Source: Megasphaera lornae (GTDB taxonomy: Bacteria; Bacillota; Negativicutes; Veillonellales; Megasphaeraceae). Taken from it: a DNA stretch of 64,000 nucleotides. The stretch is from contig NZ_AFIJ01000008.1 of assembly GCF_000214495.1 (NCBI RefSeq), positions 62,001-126,000 on the forward strand, in the 5' to 3' direction. A program made the translations under genes and the position numbers. The notes under the pieces are model-generated. The model did no database searches. It was not told the origin of the DNA and saw only the letters and a program-made list of their open reading frames with translations. Within the stretch, counting starts at the first letter, position 1. Each line of letters opens with the position of its first letter. Of this stretch, positions 9,354 through 17,506 are shown piece by piece.

Positions 9354-9765
9354 GGGTGAAAAATGGTTGTTGTACGGAGGCTTGATAGGATTGCTCGTCG
9401 TAAACGGATATGTATGGCGACAAATTATTCATATGCACAACACCTATATGGCCTGGCGGCAAGTTACGGCGCAAAGTACAAGGTATCCGAAAATTCCGCA
9501 GGGCGTATGGCCTCCTTCTGAAATGACGGCGGAGAACCTGTCGCGGCAAATCGAACATACGGCGAAAGAACTGGATGTTTCTCTGTTACGGGTCAATGCT
9601 CCGGAAGAGGCGGGAAGTTTTTATGAAGCGGAAATACAGACGGATTTTTCAAGGCTGTTAGTATACATCAATACTTTGACAGGGAAATTGCCGGAAAGTA
9701 CGGTGCAAATTACACAGATAGAGCGACGAAATAATGAAGTTGCGGCGATAGTACGTATCGGCTAG
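9295..9765 (+). CDS. PilO-like alignment protein, last gene of the pilus operon
   Basis: A 156-residue bitopic protein with a membrane helix (WLLYGGLIGLLVVNGYVW) near residues 24-41 and a small alpha/beta periplasmic part ending VQITQIERRNNEVAAIVRI. By order and topology it is PilO-like. It overlaps the PilN-like gene and is followed by a strong terminator. No secretin gene (PilQ) is in the operon, so the outer-membrane channel must be encoded elsewhere. Confidence 0.65.
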   Translation: MVNRGILTNFYHLLRTRSRRGEKWLLYGGLIGLLVVNGYVWRQIIHMHNTYMAWRQVTAQSTRYPKIPQGVWPPSEMTAENLSRQIEHTAKELDVSLLRVNAPEEAGSFYEAEIQTDFSRLLVYINTLTGKLPESTVQITQIERRNNEVAAIVRIG

Positions 9766-9773
9766 TACGAGAA

Positions 9774-9824
9774 AAAGAGTTTCCCGGATAAGAGTGTATT
9801 CTCTTATCCGGGAAACTCTTTTTT
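9774..9824 (+). terminator. Rho-independent terminator of the pilus operon
   Basis: A perfect stem (about 21 bp, AAAGAGTTTCCCGG...) with a 6-nt loop, ending in a T run 9 nt after the last pilus stop codon. Confidence 0.95.
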
Positions 9825-9884
9825 GAGTAGGTAAATGTCGGATTGGAGTTTTTTTGTGTCGTAATGGAGTAGACAAAGAAAGTA

Positions 9885-9919
9885 TTGATTGTTATTATAC
9901 AAACATGATAATCGCTATC
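9885..9919 (+). promoter_or_regulatory. exbB promoter with Fur-like box
   Basis: TTGATT (9885-9890), a 16-nt spacer and GATAAT (9907-9912) form a promoter. The -10 lies inside TGATAATCGCTATC (9906-9919), which resembles the GATAATGATAATC Fur consensus. The downstream genes are for TonB-energised haem uptake, so iron repression is expected. The match is partial. Confidence 0.5.
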
Positions 9920-10002
9920 GAAAAAATTCATATGGGGTAGTGGCTATCGCAAGCCGATTTCGGTGTATATGATTTTTTATTATCTTTTAAGGAGTGTGCG
10001 GA

Positions 10003-10614
10003 ATGGACGGATTACAGTATTGTTTGCATTTATTTAAAAGTGGTGGCGTTGTGATGTATCCGATGCTGTTACTCTCGATTTTTACGGTAGCTATTGCGAT
10101 TGAACGGTGTTTTTATTATCGTGGGAATCGTAAAGATTCCAAAAAATTTTTTGTAGGAATTGAACATGCGGTCAAAGAAGGACAATGGGAAATGGCTTCT
10201 CAATTTTGCGAAAAGTTCCCGACGGCAATTAGCCGGATTATTGCCAACGGATTGCAGCATAATGAGAATGTAGACGATATGAAAGACGGCTTTGCGGAAC
10301 AATTGACGGTGGAAGCAGTAGGATTTCGTCGCTATTTGGATTATCTCAGTGCGATTGTTACGATTTCGCCGTTACTGGGGTTGTTGGGAACGGTTACGGG
10401 TATGATCGGTACGTTCAGCGTATTGGATAACGGCGCCGGGGCGTCCGCGATTACCGGCGGGGTCGGGGAAGCCTTGATTGCGACGGCCTCCGGGTTGTGC
10501 GTGGCGATTGTTTCCTTCTGTGTGTATACTTATTTTGATCATCAACTGGATACTATTATTACGGATACGGAAAAGTTATGCGCCATTGTTTTAAATGAAC
10601 GGAAAGAAAAATAG
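10003..10614 (+). CDS. exbB: ExbB, MotA/TolQ/ExbB proton channel
   Basis: A 203-residue membrane protein with an N-terminal helix (VVMYPMLLLSIFTVAIAIERCF), then two helices around LSAIVTISPLLGLLGTVTGMIGTF and ALIATASGLCVAIVSFCVYTYF, the family signature. ExbB forms the inner-membrane proton channel that energises TonB-dependent outer-membrane transport. A GTG at 9994 is in frame, but AAGGAG is correctly spaced for the ATG at 10003. It is the first gene of an exbB-exbD-tonB-flavodoxin-radical SAM cluster. Confidence 0.92.
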   Translation: MDGLQYCLHLFKSGGVVMYPMLLLSIFTVAIAIERCFYYRGNRKDSKKFFVGIEHAVKEGQWEMASQFCEKFPTAISRIIANGLQHNENVDDMKDGFAEQLTVEAVGFRRYLDYLSAIVTISPLLGLLGTVTGMIGTFSVLDNGAGASAITGGVGEALIATASGLCVAIVSFCVYTYFDHQLDTIITDTEKLCAIVLNERKEK

Positions 10615-10625
10615 GAGGGACGTCT

Positions 10626-11030
10626 ATGTTTACGAAACTTAGAACAAAACGGAAACCGATGTTCATGATCATTCCCATGATTGACATCATTTTCTTTCTC
10701 CTCGTTTTCTTTATGATGAACAGCTTACAAACGATTGCGCAGAAAGCGTTATCCGTACAGTTGCCGCAAGCACAACATGCATCGGCACCGGTACAGATGC
10801 CGATTATTATTACGATAGATGCGAAAGGGCATATTACGCTGGATAATAAACCCGTAAGCATACAAGAAGCTTCCGTCATGATGCGACAACATATGGCGGA
10901 AAATCCGGAAGCGGCCGTTGTATTGCAGGCGGATCGGCAAACTATTCACGGGCAGGTGGTGGCGGTAATGGATATTTTAAAAGCCGCCGGCGTGAAACGA
11001 TTGGCGATTGCTGCGGAACAGAAGGGATGA
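10626..11030 (+). CDS. exbD: ExbD, TonB-system energy-transducing protein
   Basis: A 134-residue bitopic protein. The membrane helix MIIPMIDIIFFLLVFFMM contains the essential Asp expected of ExbD/TolR, followed by a periplasmic domain (VVLQADRQTIHGQVVAVMDILKAAGV) typical of the family. It lies 11 nt after exbB behind ATAGGAGGG. Confidence 0.92.
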   Translation: MFTKLRTKRKPMFMIIPMIDIIFFLLVFFMMNSLQTIAQKALSVQLPQAQHASAPVQMPIIITIDAKGHITLDNKPVSIQEASVMMRQHMAENPEAAVVLQADRQTIHGQVVAVMDILKAAGVKRLAIAAEQKG

Positions 11031-11037
11031 GGAGACG

Positions 11038-11829
11038 ATGCGGAGATTTAGTTGGAAAAAGGCGTATGCCTGCTCTGCGGCGATCCATGTCCTGTTTCTC
11101 GGCATTGTTGCGTTTTGCGTAGCCGGACAAGTTATGCATCAGGAAAAGCAGCAAATGTATGTCGTGGATTTGGATGACGGCGATATGAGTCAAGGCAGCG
11201 GACATGCCGGCGGTGGCGGCGGCAGCAATCAGCTTTTTCCCGATAAGTTATCGACCCGGGAGGTAGCGCAAAAAGTGGAAAACGCACAACTGCGGTCGAC
11301 CACGACGGTTCCGGAGGCGACTCCCGCAACCGCTGCGCCACAAGCGGCGCCGGCGACCGGAAGCAGTATCGGTCATGCAAGTGCCGTCGGCACCGCTACG
11401 GGAAGCGGTACCGGTACAGGCGGCGGTGTAGGCTCCGGGAGCGGTACAGGCTCGGGAGCCGGACACGGCGACGGACACGGATACGGCAAAGGTTCGGGGA
11501 ACGGACAGGGCAGCGGCAACGGCAATGCGCCGGGAACCGGCAGCAGTCCTTTCGATAAGGCCGGGTTTCGCGCCAGAATCGACAGTCATAAACAGTATCC
11601 GCCTATGGCGGTTAAACGGCATTTACAAGGTAATGTAACGATTCAAACGACCTTGGACGGCAATGGAAATTGTCTGGGCGTAGCCGTAGTAGGCTCTTCC
11701 GGCCAACCGATGCTGGACAGCGCTGCCGTACGGGCGGCCCGTGCCGCCTGCCCCTTTCATAATGCAACGAAGAAGACGATTACAGTGACGACGACGGTGC
11801 GTTTTGAATTGGCGGATGATGACGAATAA
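11038..11829 (+). CDS. tonB: TonB with a glycine/serine-rich linker
   Basis: The protein has an N-terminal anchor (AYACSAAIHVLFLGIVAFCVAG) and a C-terminal TonB domain with the conserved KQYPPMAVKRHLQG turn and a closing TVTTTVRFEL strand. The periplasm-spanning region is not the usual Pro-Glu/Pro-Lys rod but a long Gly/Ser/Thr/His-rich stretch (about residues 125-180, with many GSG, GTG and GHG units). The ATG at 11038 is behind GAGGAGACG; the frame is open upstream. Length is 263 residues. Confidence 0.88.
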   Translation: MRRFSWKKAYACSAAIHVLFLGIVAFCVAGQVMHQEKQQMYVVDLDDGDMSQGSGHAGGGGGSNQLFPDKLSTREVAQKVENAQLRSTTTVPEATPATAAPQAAPATGSSIGHASAVGTATGSGTGTGGGVGSGSGTGSGAGHGDGHGYGKGSGNGQGSGNGNAPGTGSSPFDKAGFRARIDSHKQYPPMAVKRHLQGNVTIQTTLDGNGNCLGVAVVGSSGQPMLDSAAVRAARAACPFHNATKKTITVTTTVRFELADDDE

Positions 11830-11973
11830 AAGAGAAATAAAGGTGTTAAGACGCCGTCGGCTTTCCGCAGAGCGGGTAGTTTTTGTAACCGGCCGTTAAC
11901 GGACGGCAAGCGGCGTTTTACCGTATATATGTGATGTATGGCAACTATTTTATTTTAGTATGAGGTGAGAGGT

Positions 11974-12492
11974 ATGAAAGCAATTGTTTTATATTCCAGT
12001 CGTACAGGTAATACCCAAAAAGTGGCGGCAGCGATTCGGCAAGGATTACCGGCCGATACGCCCTGTTTGCCCGTGTCGGAAGCGCCCGCTTCTTTAGCGG
12101 CGTATGATTGTGTGTTTTTAGGATATTGGGTGGATCGCGGGTTGCCCGATGCCGCCGCAAAAGCGGTGCTTGCAACCTTAACGAATACACATGTGGCTCT
12201 GTTCGGTACGTTGGGGGCGAATCCCGATTCGGAACACGGGCAAATGTGTGTGGAACACGGGAATGAATTGGTTCCTAAAATTTGTCATTTGGCAGGTTCT
12301 TTCTTGTGTCAGGGCGCGGTGGATCCAAAAGTAATTGAAATGATGTATAAACAATTTCCGATGGGACATCCGCACGGCAAATCGGCGGCCCGCGATGCGT
12401 TGCATGCGGAAGCGGCAAAACATCCCGATGGCGATGATTTGGCACGAGCAACGCAGTTTGCGGCTACCGTTTGGCGACAGATTCAAGAGTAA
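11974..12492 (+). CDS. Flavodoxin family protein, probable electron donor for haem degradation (HmuF-like)
   Basis: The N terminus (MKAIVLYSSRTGNTQKVAAAI) is the FMN phosphate-binding loop of flavodoxins. The 172-residue product stands 12 nt before a ChuW/HutW-type radical SAM gene. In Fusobacterium a flavodoxin (HmuF) partners the haem-opening radical SAM enzyme HmuW; the same pairing here supports that role. The ATG at 11974 is chosen over an in-frame GTG because of the GAGGTGAGAGG site. The 144 bases before it hold no clear terminator. Confidence 0.8.
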   Translation: MKAIVLYSSRTGNTQKVAAAIRQGLPADTPCLPVSEAPASLAAYDCVFLGYWVDRGLPDAAAKAVLATLTNTHVALFGTLGANPDSEHGQMCVEHGNELVPKICHLAGSFLCQGAVDPKVIEMMYKQFPMGHPHGKSAARDALHAEAAKHPDGDDLARATQFAATVWRQIQE

Positions 12493-12504
12493 GAGGAGAC
12501 GTAT

Positions 12505-14184
12505 ATGGGCTTAGAAGAATTATTTGAGAGTTTAACCGAAGAACAACAAATTTTTCAATTCGGCGTCGAAACGGACAATCCATTGGCTCATGCGTTCCCG
12601 CGAAAACGGGTAGTACATGCCGGGTTGAACGGAACGGTGGTGGCGCCGGATGAATCCCAAGCTATATGGCAGGAGATTATGTCCAAACCGCCGCAAGAAA
12701 AAGGGACGCAGACCGCATATATTCATATTCCGTTTTGTAAAACGAAATGTCTGTATTGCGGCTTTTTCCAAAACGGTACCGATCAGGCGGTGGAAGATCA
12801 ATATATTGATGCGTTAATTAAAGAATTGGAGGCGGCGGCGGTAGCTCCCAGGCTGAAAGACAGTCTGATTCATGCCGTCTTTATCGGCGGCGGCACACCG
12901 ACCTCCCTTTCGCCTCGGAACATGGCCCGTTTATTACAGGCAATTCAACGTTGTCTGCCGTTGGCGAACGATTATGAATTGACCCTGGAAGGACGTATTC
13001 ATGATGTAGTTCCGGAAAATATGGAAGTATGGTTTGCCAATGGCGTAAATCGAGTGTCTTTAGGCGTGCAATCTTTTCATACGGAAATTCGGCGGAATGT
13101 AGGGCGCTTGGATGATCAGGAAACCGTATTAAAGCATTTGGAAAATCTTTGTTCCTATAATCAAAGTGCGAATGTCATTGATTTAATTTACGGCTTGCCG
13201 GGACAAGACCTGGATATTTGGAAAGAAGACTTGGATTTATTGATGGCCTCCGGTGTGGACGGCTGCGACTTATATCAATTAAATGTATTTGACGGCAGCG
13301 ACTTGAATAAAGCGATTCAAGCCGGTCGTCTGCCGGCGGCGGCGACTACGGAATATCAGTCCGCCATGTTTTCTTTCGGGAAAAACTATTTAGCACAACA
13401 TGGGTACAAGCGATTGAATATTTGTCATTGGAGCTGTACGAATCGTGAACGAAGTTTGTATAATACGTTGGCACGTTCAGCGGCGCCCATGTTTCCCTTC
13501 GGCAGCGGTGCGGGCGGCCATGTGGACGGGTACTCCACCATGTTGCATCGGATTATTCAACCGTATGAAGCCTATGTGCAAATGGGGAAAAAACCGTTTA
13601 TGGCACTCATGAAACAATCACCTCTTGAACCTATTGTAGAAGAAGTGCAGGCACAGTTTGAAATGGGGGCCGTTAATTTACAAACGATTATTGCCTTCGA
13701 TGCGCGGCTGAAAGACTTGCAATGGGTGTTTGACCTTTGGCAAAAACGCGGCTTATTGGCATTTAACGGGATACAATATGAATTAACGGAGGCCGGCCAA
13801 TTTTGGCAGGTAAATTTGACCCAGTCCACTTTGGAATGTATCCAATTTATTATGACGGGACAAAATGCCATTGCTGTAGAAAAAGTGGCGGCCCAAGATT
13901 CGGCAAAGGCCGATGCGATGGTACAAGCAATGAAAAAAATGAAAGAAATGTATTCCGGCCACGGTGTGGAAGTCATGAAAAAAATGGCGGAAATGTCGGG
14001 AGGACATCCGTCGGCCCGCAAGAGGGGGGCGATGTCGGGAAAAAAAGGCGCCGAAGCGATGAAACAAATGGGAAACCCTATGGGAGATATGGCGGATCCT
14101 ATGAAAAAAATGGCGGAAGCTATGAATCGTATGAGCCCCGAAGAATTACAGGCGGTTATGAAACGGATGATGGGCGACGACTGA
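12505..14184 (+). CDS. hutW: Anaerobic haem-degrading radical SAM enzyme, ChuW/HutW/HmuW family, with Met-rich tail
   Basis: A HemN-like radical SAM protein of 559 residues. The [4Fe-4S]/SAM motif is CKTKCLYC (Cys78, 82, 85), followed by FIGGGTPTSL and VSLGVQSFH. The ChuW family opens haem to a linear tetrapyrrole and releases iron without oxygen. The core is followed by about 90 residues rich in Met, Lys, Gly and His (repeats such as MKKMKEM, MKKMAEM, MKQMGN, MKKMAEAM), not part of the radical SAM fold. Context with ExbBD-TonB and a flavodoxin supports haem iron acquisition. Confidence 0.85.
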   Translation: MGLEELFESLTEEQQIFQFGVETDNPLAHAFPRKRVVHAGLNGTVVAPDESQAIWQEIMSKPPQEKGTQTAYIHIPFCKTKCLYCGFFQNGTDQAVEDQYIDALIKELEAAAVAPRLKDSLIHAVFIGGGTPTSLSPRNMARLLQAIQRCLPLANDYELTLEGRIHDVVPENMEVWFANGVNRVSLGVQSFHTEIRRNVGRLDDQETVLKHLENLCSYNQSANVIDLIYGLPGQDLDIWKEDLDLLMASGVDGCDLYQLNVFDGSDLNKAIQAGRLPAAATTEYQSAMFSFGKNYLAQHGYKRLNICHWSCTNRERSLYNTLARSAAPMFPFGSGAGGHVDGYSTMLHRIIQPYEAYVQMGKKPFMALMKQSPLEPIVEEVQAQFEMGAVNLQTIIAFDARLKDLQWVFDLWQKRGLLAFNGIQYELTEAGQFWQVNLTQSTLECIQFIMTGQNAIAVEKVAAQDSAKADAMVQAMKKMKEMYSGHGVEVMKKMAEMSGGHPSARKRGAMSGKKGAEAMKQMGNPMGDMADPMKKMAEAMNRMSPEELQAVMKRMMGDD

Positions 14185-14208
14185 ATAAAAATTAATTAGA
14201 TATGATCC

Positions 14209-14248
14209 GAAAACCGGGACTAAGAGTCTTCTTAGTCCCGGTTTTTTT
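14209..14248 (+). terminator. Terminator of the haem locus
   Basis: AAACCGGGACTAAG pairs with CTTAGTCCCGGTTT, followed by seven T. Confidence 0.95.
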
Positions 14249-14448
14249 CGGCAGGACAGAAAACCGAGCTGCCAACCTATTTGTGTGCGGCGCGTCCTAA
14301 GGCGCTGTCGCCGGTGCGGAGAAGCGGTGTTCGACAAACATTAAGACTGAACATTTTTTCTTTTCATTCTCCGGGAAAGAAAAAAATATAGTTTGCAAAA
14401 CATATGAATAGAATGCATGCAAAGTAAAAGCATATGGTTTAAAGGCAC

Positions 14449-14477
14449 TTGACAAGCAAAAAACACAAGCTTATACT
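14449..14477 (+). promoter_or_regulatory. Promoter of the NADH oxidase gene
   Basis: TTGACA (14449-14454), 17-nt spacer, TATACT (14472-14477). The rest of the 14249-14562 gap is AT-rich with no other element I can name. Confidence 0.85.
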
Positions 14478-14562
14478 TGAGTAAAAGAGTGCAAATAACA
14501 CATGCACAAAAGTAAGAAATAAAATTCAACGCGTCATACGCAATGTAAGGAGGAACAGTATT

Positions 14563-15900
14563 ATGTCAAAAATTATCGTCATTGGTTCGAATCACGCCGG
14601 TACAGCGGCAATTAACACGATTTTGGATCACTATAAGGAACAGGAAGTCGTAGTATATGATAAAAACAGTAATATCAGCTTTTTAGGTTGCGGCATGGCG
14701 TTGTGGATCGGGAAACAGATTCATTCCGGTGACGGGTTATTTTATGCCACTCCGGAAGGATTGGCGGCAAAGGGCGCCAAGATTCATATGAATTCGGAAG
14801 TTACGGCCATTGATCCGGCCAAAAAGACCGTTACCGTTATTGTGGACGGCGTTGAAAAGCAGGATACGTATGATAAATTGATTTTGGCTACCGGCTCCAA
14901 TCCGGTGGTGTTGCCTGTGCCGGGGCATGATTTGGAAAACATTCAATTAGTAAAATTATATCAGAATGCCAAAACGGTCATTGAAAAATTACAAGCCCAT
15001 CCGGATATTAAAGATGTCGTCATTATGGGTGCCGGGTATATCGGCGTGGAATTGGCGGAAGCGTTTGAACGGTTGGGAAAAAACGTGGTCATGCTGGACA
15101 TGGCGGAACGCATTATGCCGCGGAATTTTGACATAAAATTCACGGACATGATGATGGACAATATGAAAAAGCATAATATTCAAATTCGCTTAGGCGAAGC
15201 GGTTCAAAAATTTGAAGGCAAAGACGGCAAAGTTTGCGCCGTTGTTACGGATAAGGGAACGTATAAAGCGGATATGGTGATTTCCGCAGTAGGCTTTAAA
15301 CCGAATGCCGATTTGGGCGGCGATTTATTTGAACGCTTCGCCAATAAAGCGTATTTGACGAATCGCAAATTTGAAACCAGCCAAAAAGATATTTACGCCA
15401 TCGGCGATTGCACTACGGAGTTTGATAATTCGACGGGCAAAGAATCTTACATTGCGTTGGCTACGAATGCCGTACGCAGCGGGATTATTGCGGCACATAA
15501 TGCGTGCGGCACGGCTATTGAATCCTTGGGAGTACAGGGCGCCAGCGGTATTTGCATTTACAATTTGAAAATGGTGACGGCAGGCTTGACGGTCGCCGCT
15601 GCGGAAAAGGCGGGGATTGAAGTTAATTATTCCGATTATAAGGCGACACAAAAACCGGCGTTTATGGAAGTGGACAATCCGGAAGTAACGATTCGTATTG
15701 TGTATCGCAAAAAGGATCGCGTCGTTGTAGGGGCGCAATTAGCTTCTACCTATGATATGTCGGCGCAGATTAACATGTTCTCGTTGGCTATTCAAGAAAA
15801 AGTCACGGTCGATCGGATTGCGTTATTGGATCTGTTTTTTATGCCGCATTTCAACGAACCGTATAATTATGTTACGATGGCCGCTTTATCGGCAAAATAA
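14563..15900 (+). CDS. nox: NADH oxidase (probably water-forming) / CoA-disulfide-reductase family flavoprotein
   Basis: The 445-residue protein has an N-terminal FAD Rossmann motif (IIVIGSNHAGTAA), a single redox cysteine in FLGCGMALW (Cys43), an NAD site (VVIMGAGYIGVELAEAF) and a C-terminal dimerisation domain. One active-site Cys with this surrounding is typical of water-forming Nox and CoA-disulfide reductases; substrate cannot be settled from sequence. In an anaerobe it would remove oxygen and regenerate NAD+. It is a single-gene unit between its own promoter and terminator. Confidence 0.85.
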   Translation: MSKIIVIGSNHAGTAAINTILDHYKEQEVVVYDKNSNISFLGCGMALWIGKQIHSGDGLFYATPEGLAAKGAKIHMNSEVTAIDPAKKTVTVIVDGVEKQDTYDKLILATGSNPVVLPVPGHDLENIQLVKLYQNAKTVIEKLQAHPDIKDVVIMGAGYIGVELAEAFERLGKNVVMLDMAERIMPRNFDIKFTDMMMDNMKKHNIQIRLGEAVQKFEGKDGKVCAVVTDKGTYKADMVISAVGFKPNADLGGDLFERFANKAYLTNRKFETSQKDIYAIGDCTTEFDNSTGKESYIALATNAVRSGIIAAHNACGTAIESLGVQGASGICIYNLKMVTAGLTVAAAEKAGIEVNYSDYKATQKPAFMEVDNPEVTIRIVYRKKDRVVVGAQLASTYDMSAQINMFSLAIQEKVTVDRIALLDLFFMPHFNEPYNYVTMAALSAK

Positions 15901-15911
15901 GCGGGGAGAGA

Positions 15912-15944
15912 AAAGAGTCGCAGTAGGACTGCGGCTCTTTTTTT
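15912..15944 (+). terminator. Terminator of nox
   Basis: AAGAGTCGCAGT / ACTGCGGCTCTTT stem followed by a T run. Confidence 0.92.
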
Positions 15945-15997
15945 GTTTGCCCGGGCGAATACGCACGAAAATATTTTTGGAAAAAGTAAAAAAAGTA

Positions 15998-16026
15998 TTG
16001 ACAAATTTCAGGCCTTTTTGTAGAAT
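15998..16026 (+). promoter_or_regulatory. Promoter of the ilvC T-box leader
   Basis: TTGACA (15998-16003), 17-nt spacer, TAGAAT (16021-16026). Confidence 0.85.
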
Positions 16027-16032
16027 AAACAC

Positions 16033-16331
16033 ATGCTTACAGACGAGAAGTCGAAAAGCGTTATATTGCAAAAATCTGATGACGGGAAAGAGTACTTTGC
16101 CGGGATATTTACAGAGAGCCGATGGGTGGTGTGAATCGGTAATAGAAGGTAAAGGAAAATCATCCCTGAAGAGACGTGCTGAAGATATTAAGCACTGACG
16201 ATTTTTCCACGTTATAGGAAACGCGTATGTTGGTACGTTGTAGAGAGCCCGCTATGGCAGTAATGCGGCGGGAATCAGGGTGGTAACGCGGAATATACTC
16301 CGTCCCTCAGTAGAGGGACGGAGTTTTTTTT
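16033..16331 (+). promoter_or_regulatory. T-box leader of ilvC, probable isoleucine specifier ATC
   Basis: The leader contains a Stem I apical module (AGAGAGCCGATGGGTGGTG, 16112 onward), the T-box AGGGTGGTAACGCGG (16277-16291) and a terminator (16299-16331, CTCCGTCCCT/AGGGACGGAG plus T8). The likely specifier is ATC at 16159-16161, read just before the ATCCCTGAAG segment; the same place in the valS leader holds GTC. Uncharged tRNA-Ile would favour antitermination and ilvC expression. The T-box has TAAC where the usual form is TACC. Confidence 0.88.
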
Positions 16332-16407
16332 ATCGCAATCGGCACTGACGTTCTCTAAATTCCAACAGGAATATAAGATGTATTACCTAATGGAGGAGAG
16401 ATGCAGC

Positions 16408-17418
16408 ATGGCAAAAGTGTATTATGACAAAGACGTAAATTGGGATGTATTGAAGGATAAGAAAGTTGCCGTCATCGGCTACGGCAGCCAGGGACATGCC
16501 CATGCCCTGAATTTGAAAGAAAGCGGCGTGTCCGTAGTTGTCGGCCTGTATGAAGGCAGTAAATCGGCAGCAAAGGCCGAAGCGGACGGGTTGCCCGTCG
16601 CTTCCGTAGCGCAAGCGGTAGCGGCGGCCGATGTTACGATGGTATTGATTCCCGATGAAAAGCAGGCGGCCGTATATCAAACGGAAATCGCACCGCACTT
16701 AAAGCCTAACAGTGCCTTGGCGTTTGCGCATGGATTTAATGTGCATTTTAAGCAAATCGTACCGCCGGAAAATGTGGATGTGTTTATGGTGGCACCGAAA
16801 GGACCGGGACATTTGGTCCGTCGGACCTTTGTAGAAGGAGGCGGCGTTCCGGATGTCTTTGCCGTAGAGCAGGACGCCAGCGGGCAATGTTTCGACTTGG
16901 CGTTGGCGTATACCCGCGGTATCGGCGGCACGCGTGCGGGAGTTTTACAAACCACGTTCCGGGAAGAAACGGAAACGGATTTGTTCGGTGAACAGGCCGT
17001 TCTTTGCGGCGGGATTTGCCAATTGATTACCAACGGTTTTGAAACCTTGTGTGAAGCGGGGTATCAACCGGAAATCGCATATTTTGAAACCTTCCATGAA
17101 ATGAAGCTGATTGTGGATTTAATGTATGAAGGCGGAATGGCCAAAATGCGTCATTCCATCAGTGATACGGCGGAATACGGCGATTATACGGCCGGTAAAA
17201 AAGTGGTCACGGAAGACACGAAGAAGGCGATGAAAAAGGTATTGGCGGATATTCAGGACGGTACATTTGCTAAAGAGTGGTTATTGGAAAATAACGCCGG
17301 CGGCCGGGCCCATTTCTTGGCCATGCGGCGGCAACATGCGGAACATCCGGTAGAAGTTGTCGGGGCCGAATTACGGAAAATGATGCCGTGGTTACACAAT
17401 AACGATCAAAAAGATTAG
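16408..17418 (+). CDS. ilvC: Ketol-acid reductoisomerase
   Basis: Catalyses the second common step of valine and isoleucine synthesis (acetolactate to dihydroxyisovalerate) with NADPH and Mg2+. The 336-residue length and the Rossmann motif [13 protein letters not shown] near residue 24 match class I enzymes, and the C-terminal knotted domain carries the Glu-rich catalytic segment. The frame is open from 16378, but [15 protein letters not shown] at 16408 is the family start. Expression is controlled by the T-box leader; a terminator separates it from ilvB. Confidence 0.97.
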   Translation: MAKVYYDKDVNWDVLKDKKVAVIGYGSQGHAHALNLKESGVSVVVGLYEGSKSAAKAEADGLPVASVAQAVAAADVTMVLIPDEKQAAVYQTEIAPHLKPNSALAFAHGFNVHFKQIVPPENVDVFMVAPKGPGHLVRRTFVEGGGVPDVFAVEQDASGQCFDLALAYTRGIGGTRAGVLQTTFREETETDLFGEQAVLCGGICQLITNGFETLCEAGYQPEIAYFETFHEMKLIVDLMYEGGMAKMRHSISDTAEYGDYTAGKKVVTEDTKKAMKKVLADIQDGTFAKEWLLENNAGGRAHFLAMRRQHAEHPVEVVGAELRKMMPWLHNNDQKD

Positions 17419-17439
17419 CAAACGGTAAACAGGTAAAAA

Positions 17440-17487
17440 GCGGGGCATCTCTTTTTTATGAGATTGCGGGAGGTGTCCCGTTTTTTT
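17440..17487 (+). terminator. Terminator between ilvC and ilvB
   Basis: A GC-rich stem (CGGGGCATCTC with GAGGTGTCCCG, some G-U pairs) ends in seven T only about 20 nt before ilvB. It may attenuate rather than fully separate the two units, since no strong promoter is visible for ilvB. Confidence 0.75.
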
Positions 17488-17506
17488 ATATAATGAGGTG
17501 AAGACG

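Noticed and set aside
11830..11973. A terminator between tonB and the flavodoxin gene
   Set aside because: Only a weak long-range AAGACGCCG/CGGCGTTTT pairing is seen; the genes may be co-transcribed.
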